DNA from: Vibrio inusitatus
GTDB lineage: Bacteria; Pseudomonadota; Gammaproteobacteria; Enterobacterales; Vibrionaceae
Length of the DNA stretch: 64,000 nt
Direction: 5' to 3'
Assembly (NCBI GenBank): GCA_024346935.1
Contig: AP024879.1
Coordinates: 1-64,000, forward strand
Below the pieces are notes generated by a model. That model saw nothing but the letters and a program-made list of their open reading frames with translations. It had not been told where the DNA came from and made no database searches. The position numbers and the translations under genes are program-made. Numbering within the stretch: position 1 is the first letter of the stretch; every line of letters starts with the position of its first letter. Below are positions 63,246-64,000 of this stretch, one piece after another.

Positions 63246-63283
63246 AGCAATGATTTACTGACGAAATCATTGCTCACCTTTTT
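63246..63283 (+). terminator. Terminator of the YHS-domain gene
   Basis: AGCAATGATTT and AAATCATTGCT form a perfect eleven-base stem with a seven-base loop, followed by CACCTTTTT. Confidence 0.88.
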
Positions 63284-63287
63284 CAGT

Positions 63288-63629
63288 TCATGACTTTTTG
63301 GCGTGGAACATAGGCTGATTACGTTTGTCCGCATTAGACCAAAAGTTGATATTGAATTGAGCGTCATCCGACATTTCAATTCGGTGCCAATACTGTGGTG
63401 GACTGGTAGCAAACTGTCCCGCATTAATGGTGACCTTTAGCTCCGGCTCTGTGGCTGCTTCGTTGGCAAAGCCAAAATAGGTCACGCTACCTTCCATAAC
63501 ACAAAGCTGCCCAAATACTTCTGCTGCCGTATTGTGATGAGTTAACAATGCTTGAGGGACGTTGTCTTTAGTAAAGAAAGGAGTAGAGCGTTGAATAGTC
63601 CAGCCTTGGGGGATTCTTAAATGACTCAT
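63288..63629 (-). CDS. TehB-like/DUF1971 cupin protein
   Basis: 113 residues, one compact cupin-like domain: LRIPQGWTIQRSTPFFTKDN, then ALLTHHNTAAEVFGQLCVME and ATSPPQYWHRIEMSDDAQF. This matches the small DUF1971/TehB N-terminal-type domain sometimes annotated as tellurite-resistance related; the real role is unclear. The ATG at 63629 with AGGTG upstream is preferred over GTG 63638. It is downstream of the small minus-strand ORF at 63677. Confidence 0.85.
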   Translation of the reverse strand: MSHLRIPQGWTIQRSTPFFTKDNVPQALLTHHNTAAEVFGQLCVMEGSVTYFGFANEAATEPELKVTINAGQFATSPPQYWHRIEMSDDAQFNINFWSNADKRNQPMFHAKKS

Positions 63630-63676
63630 AGTGTTCACCTGTGTTTTATATGATTAATTTTAAAAATGTTCGATGT

Positions 63677-63847
63677 TTATGACGCAGTCGAGCAGCACGA
63701 CCATGCATCATTGAGACGGTTAAGCAGGCGTTTAAGAAATGATTGTCTACATTGTCTTTGAGCTACTGCATCGCATGTACTTGCATTGCAATGTAACTCT
63801 TCGATGAAAGCCTCTTCGGTTCGGTTTTCCAAAAACATCTGATACAT
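63677..63847 (-). CDS. Candidate 56-residue Cys-containing protein
   Basis: Short ORF starting MYQMFLENRTEEAFIEELHC, with an AAGAGAAC ribosome-site-like stretch before the ATG at 63847. It contains five cysteines (Cys20, Cys25, Cys33, Cys51, Cys52) and a basic helical centre (RQSFLKRLLNRLNDAW). It is soluble with no known family. It lies 48 bases upstream of the cupin gene on the same strand and may be co-transcribed with it. Confidence 0.5.
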   Translation of the reverse strand: MYQMFLENRTEEAFIEELHCNASTCDAVAQRQCRQSFLKRLLNRLNDAWSCCSTAS

Positions 63848-64000
63848 GCTGTTCTCTTGTCAAAATGATTCATTCAATGATGTCTTAGATATAGCAAACG
63901 CCATGCCAGAAAATTAATTCACATAATTTCAATGGTTTAACTTAAATGGTTAAAAGATGTTGTCATATGGATAACCCCTTCCTTTATCAATAATACAAAT

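Noticed and set aside
1..64000. Integrated mobile element, prophage or superintegron cassette
   Set aside because: No integrase, transposase, phage gene, attC-like array or tRNA with direct repeats; the only mobile-like items are the short palindromic repeats.

Overview
The window looks like a piece of a Vibrio chromosome (family Vibrionaceae), probably the smaller second chromosome. The base composition is moderately AT-rich. The gene content fits: a DUF3450-ttpC-exbB-exbD-tonB-TPR energy module in the order known from Vibrio TonB2-type clusters, a split glycine-cleavage locus with an XRE-cupin regulator as in V. cholerae chromosome II, secreted proteins with GlyGly-CTERM tails, and alginate lyases typical of marine vibrios. 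I see no rRNA, tRNA, CRISPR array, integrase, transposase or prophage. The species cannot be fixed from this sequence.

Layout. 1-4.8 kb: a truncated DUF2799 lipoprotein, an alanine/glycine:cation symporter, a small membrane protein, a MarR-GNAT pair and two small paralogous winged-helix-like genes. 5-11.9 kb: a secreted double DUF1566 protein, a PL7 alginate lyase, a LysR regulator, an exported protein with nine 68-residue repeats and an outer-membrane barrel. 12-18.6 kb: gcvP and gcvH on the minus strand, diverging from an XRE-cupin regulator, a candidate 53-residue ORF, gcvT, an ABM-fold protein and an FAH-family protein. 18.8-31.5 kb: a PL6 alginate lyase lipoprotein, a BLUF blue-light sensor, a GH13 glucosidase, a cold-shock protein, an M42 peptidase, the EF-P-like factor EfpL, a sugar O-acetyltransferase, a secreted S1 protease and a YegD-type Hsp70 relative. 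32-43.8 kb: an iron-uptake island. 44-50 kb: an SDR and potABCD. 50-64 kb: a LysR-CPBP pair, a small porin-like barrel, a PHP phosphatase, a DUF4149 protein, a metzincin-like lipoprotein, a secreted nuclease facing a 5'-nucleotidase, a purine permease, a YHS-domain protein and a TehB/DUF1971-like cupin.

How the genes work together. The best integrated region is the iron island: a TonB-dependent receptor, a FhuF-type reductase, an ATPase, two FecCD permeases and a binding protein form one tightly coupled operon behind a Fur-like box. A TtpC-ExbB-ExbD-TonB transducer follows behind its own Fur-like box and would energise the receptor. The glycine-cleavage locus is split into two divergent transcripts around an inverted repeat that is a good candidate operator for the XRE-cupin regulator. 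The nuclease, nucleotidase and purine permease together suggest extracellular DNA and nucleotide scavenging, with a CRP-like site between the first two and a PurR-like operator inside the permease promoter. The two alginate lyases, the GH13 enzyme and the small barrels suggest polysaccharide use, but no complete alginate pathway lies here.

Less expected items are the homogenised 204-bp repeat gene, several convincing ORFs below 60 codons, a family of palindromic MITE-like repeats in three intergenic sites, the paired winged-helix genes and the metzincin-like lipoprotein. Nothing in the window is clearly a new multi-gene system; the repeat-protein gene and the gcv-linked small ORF are the best leads.
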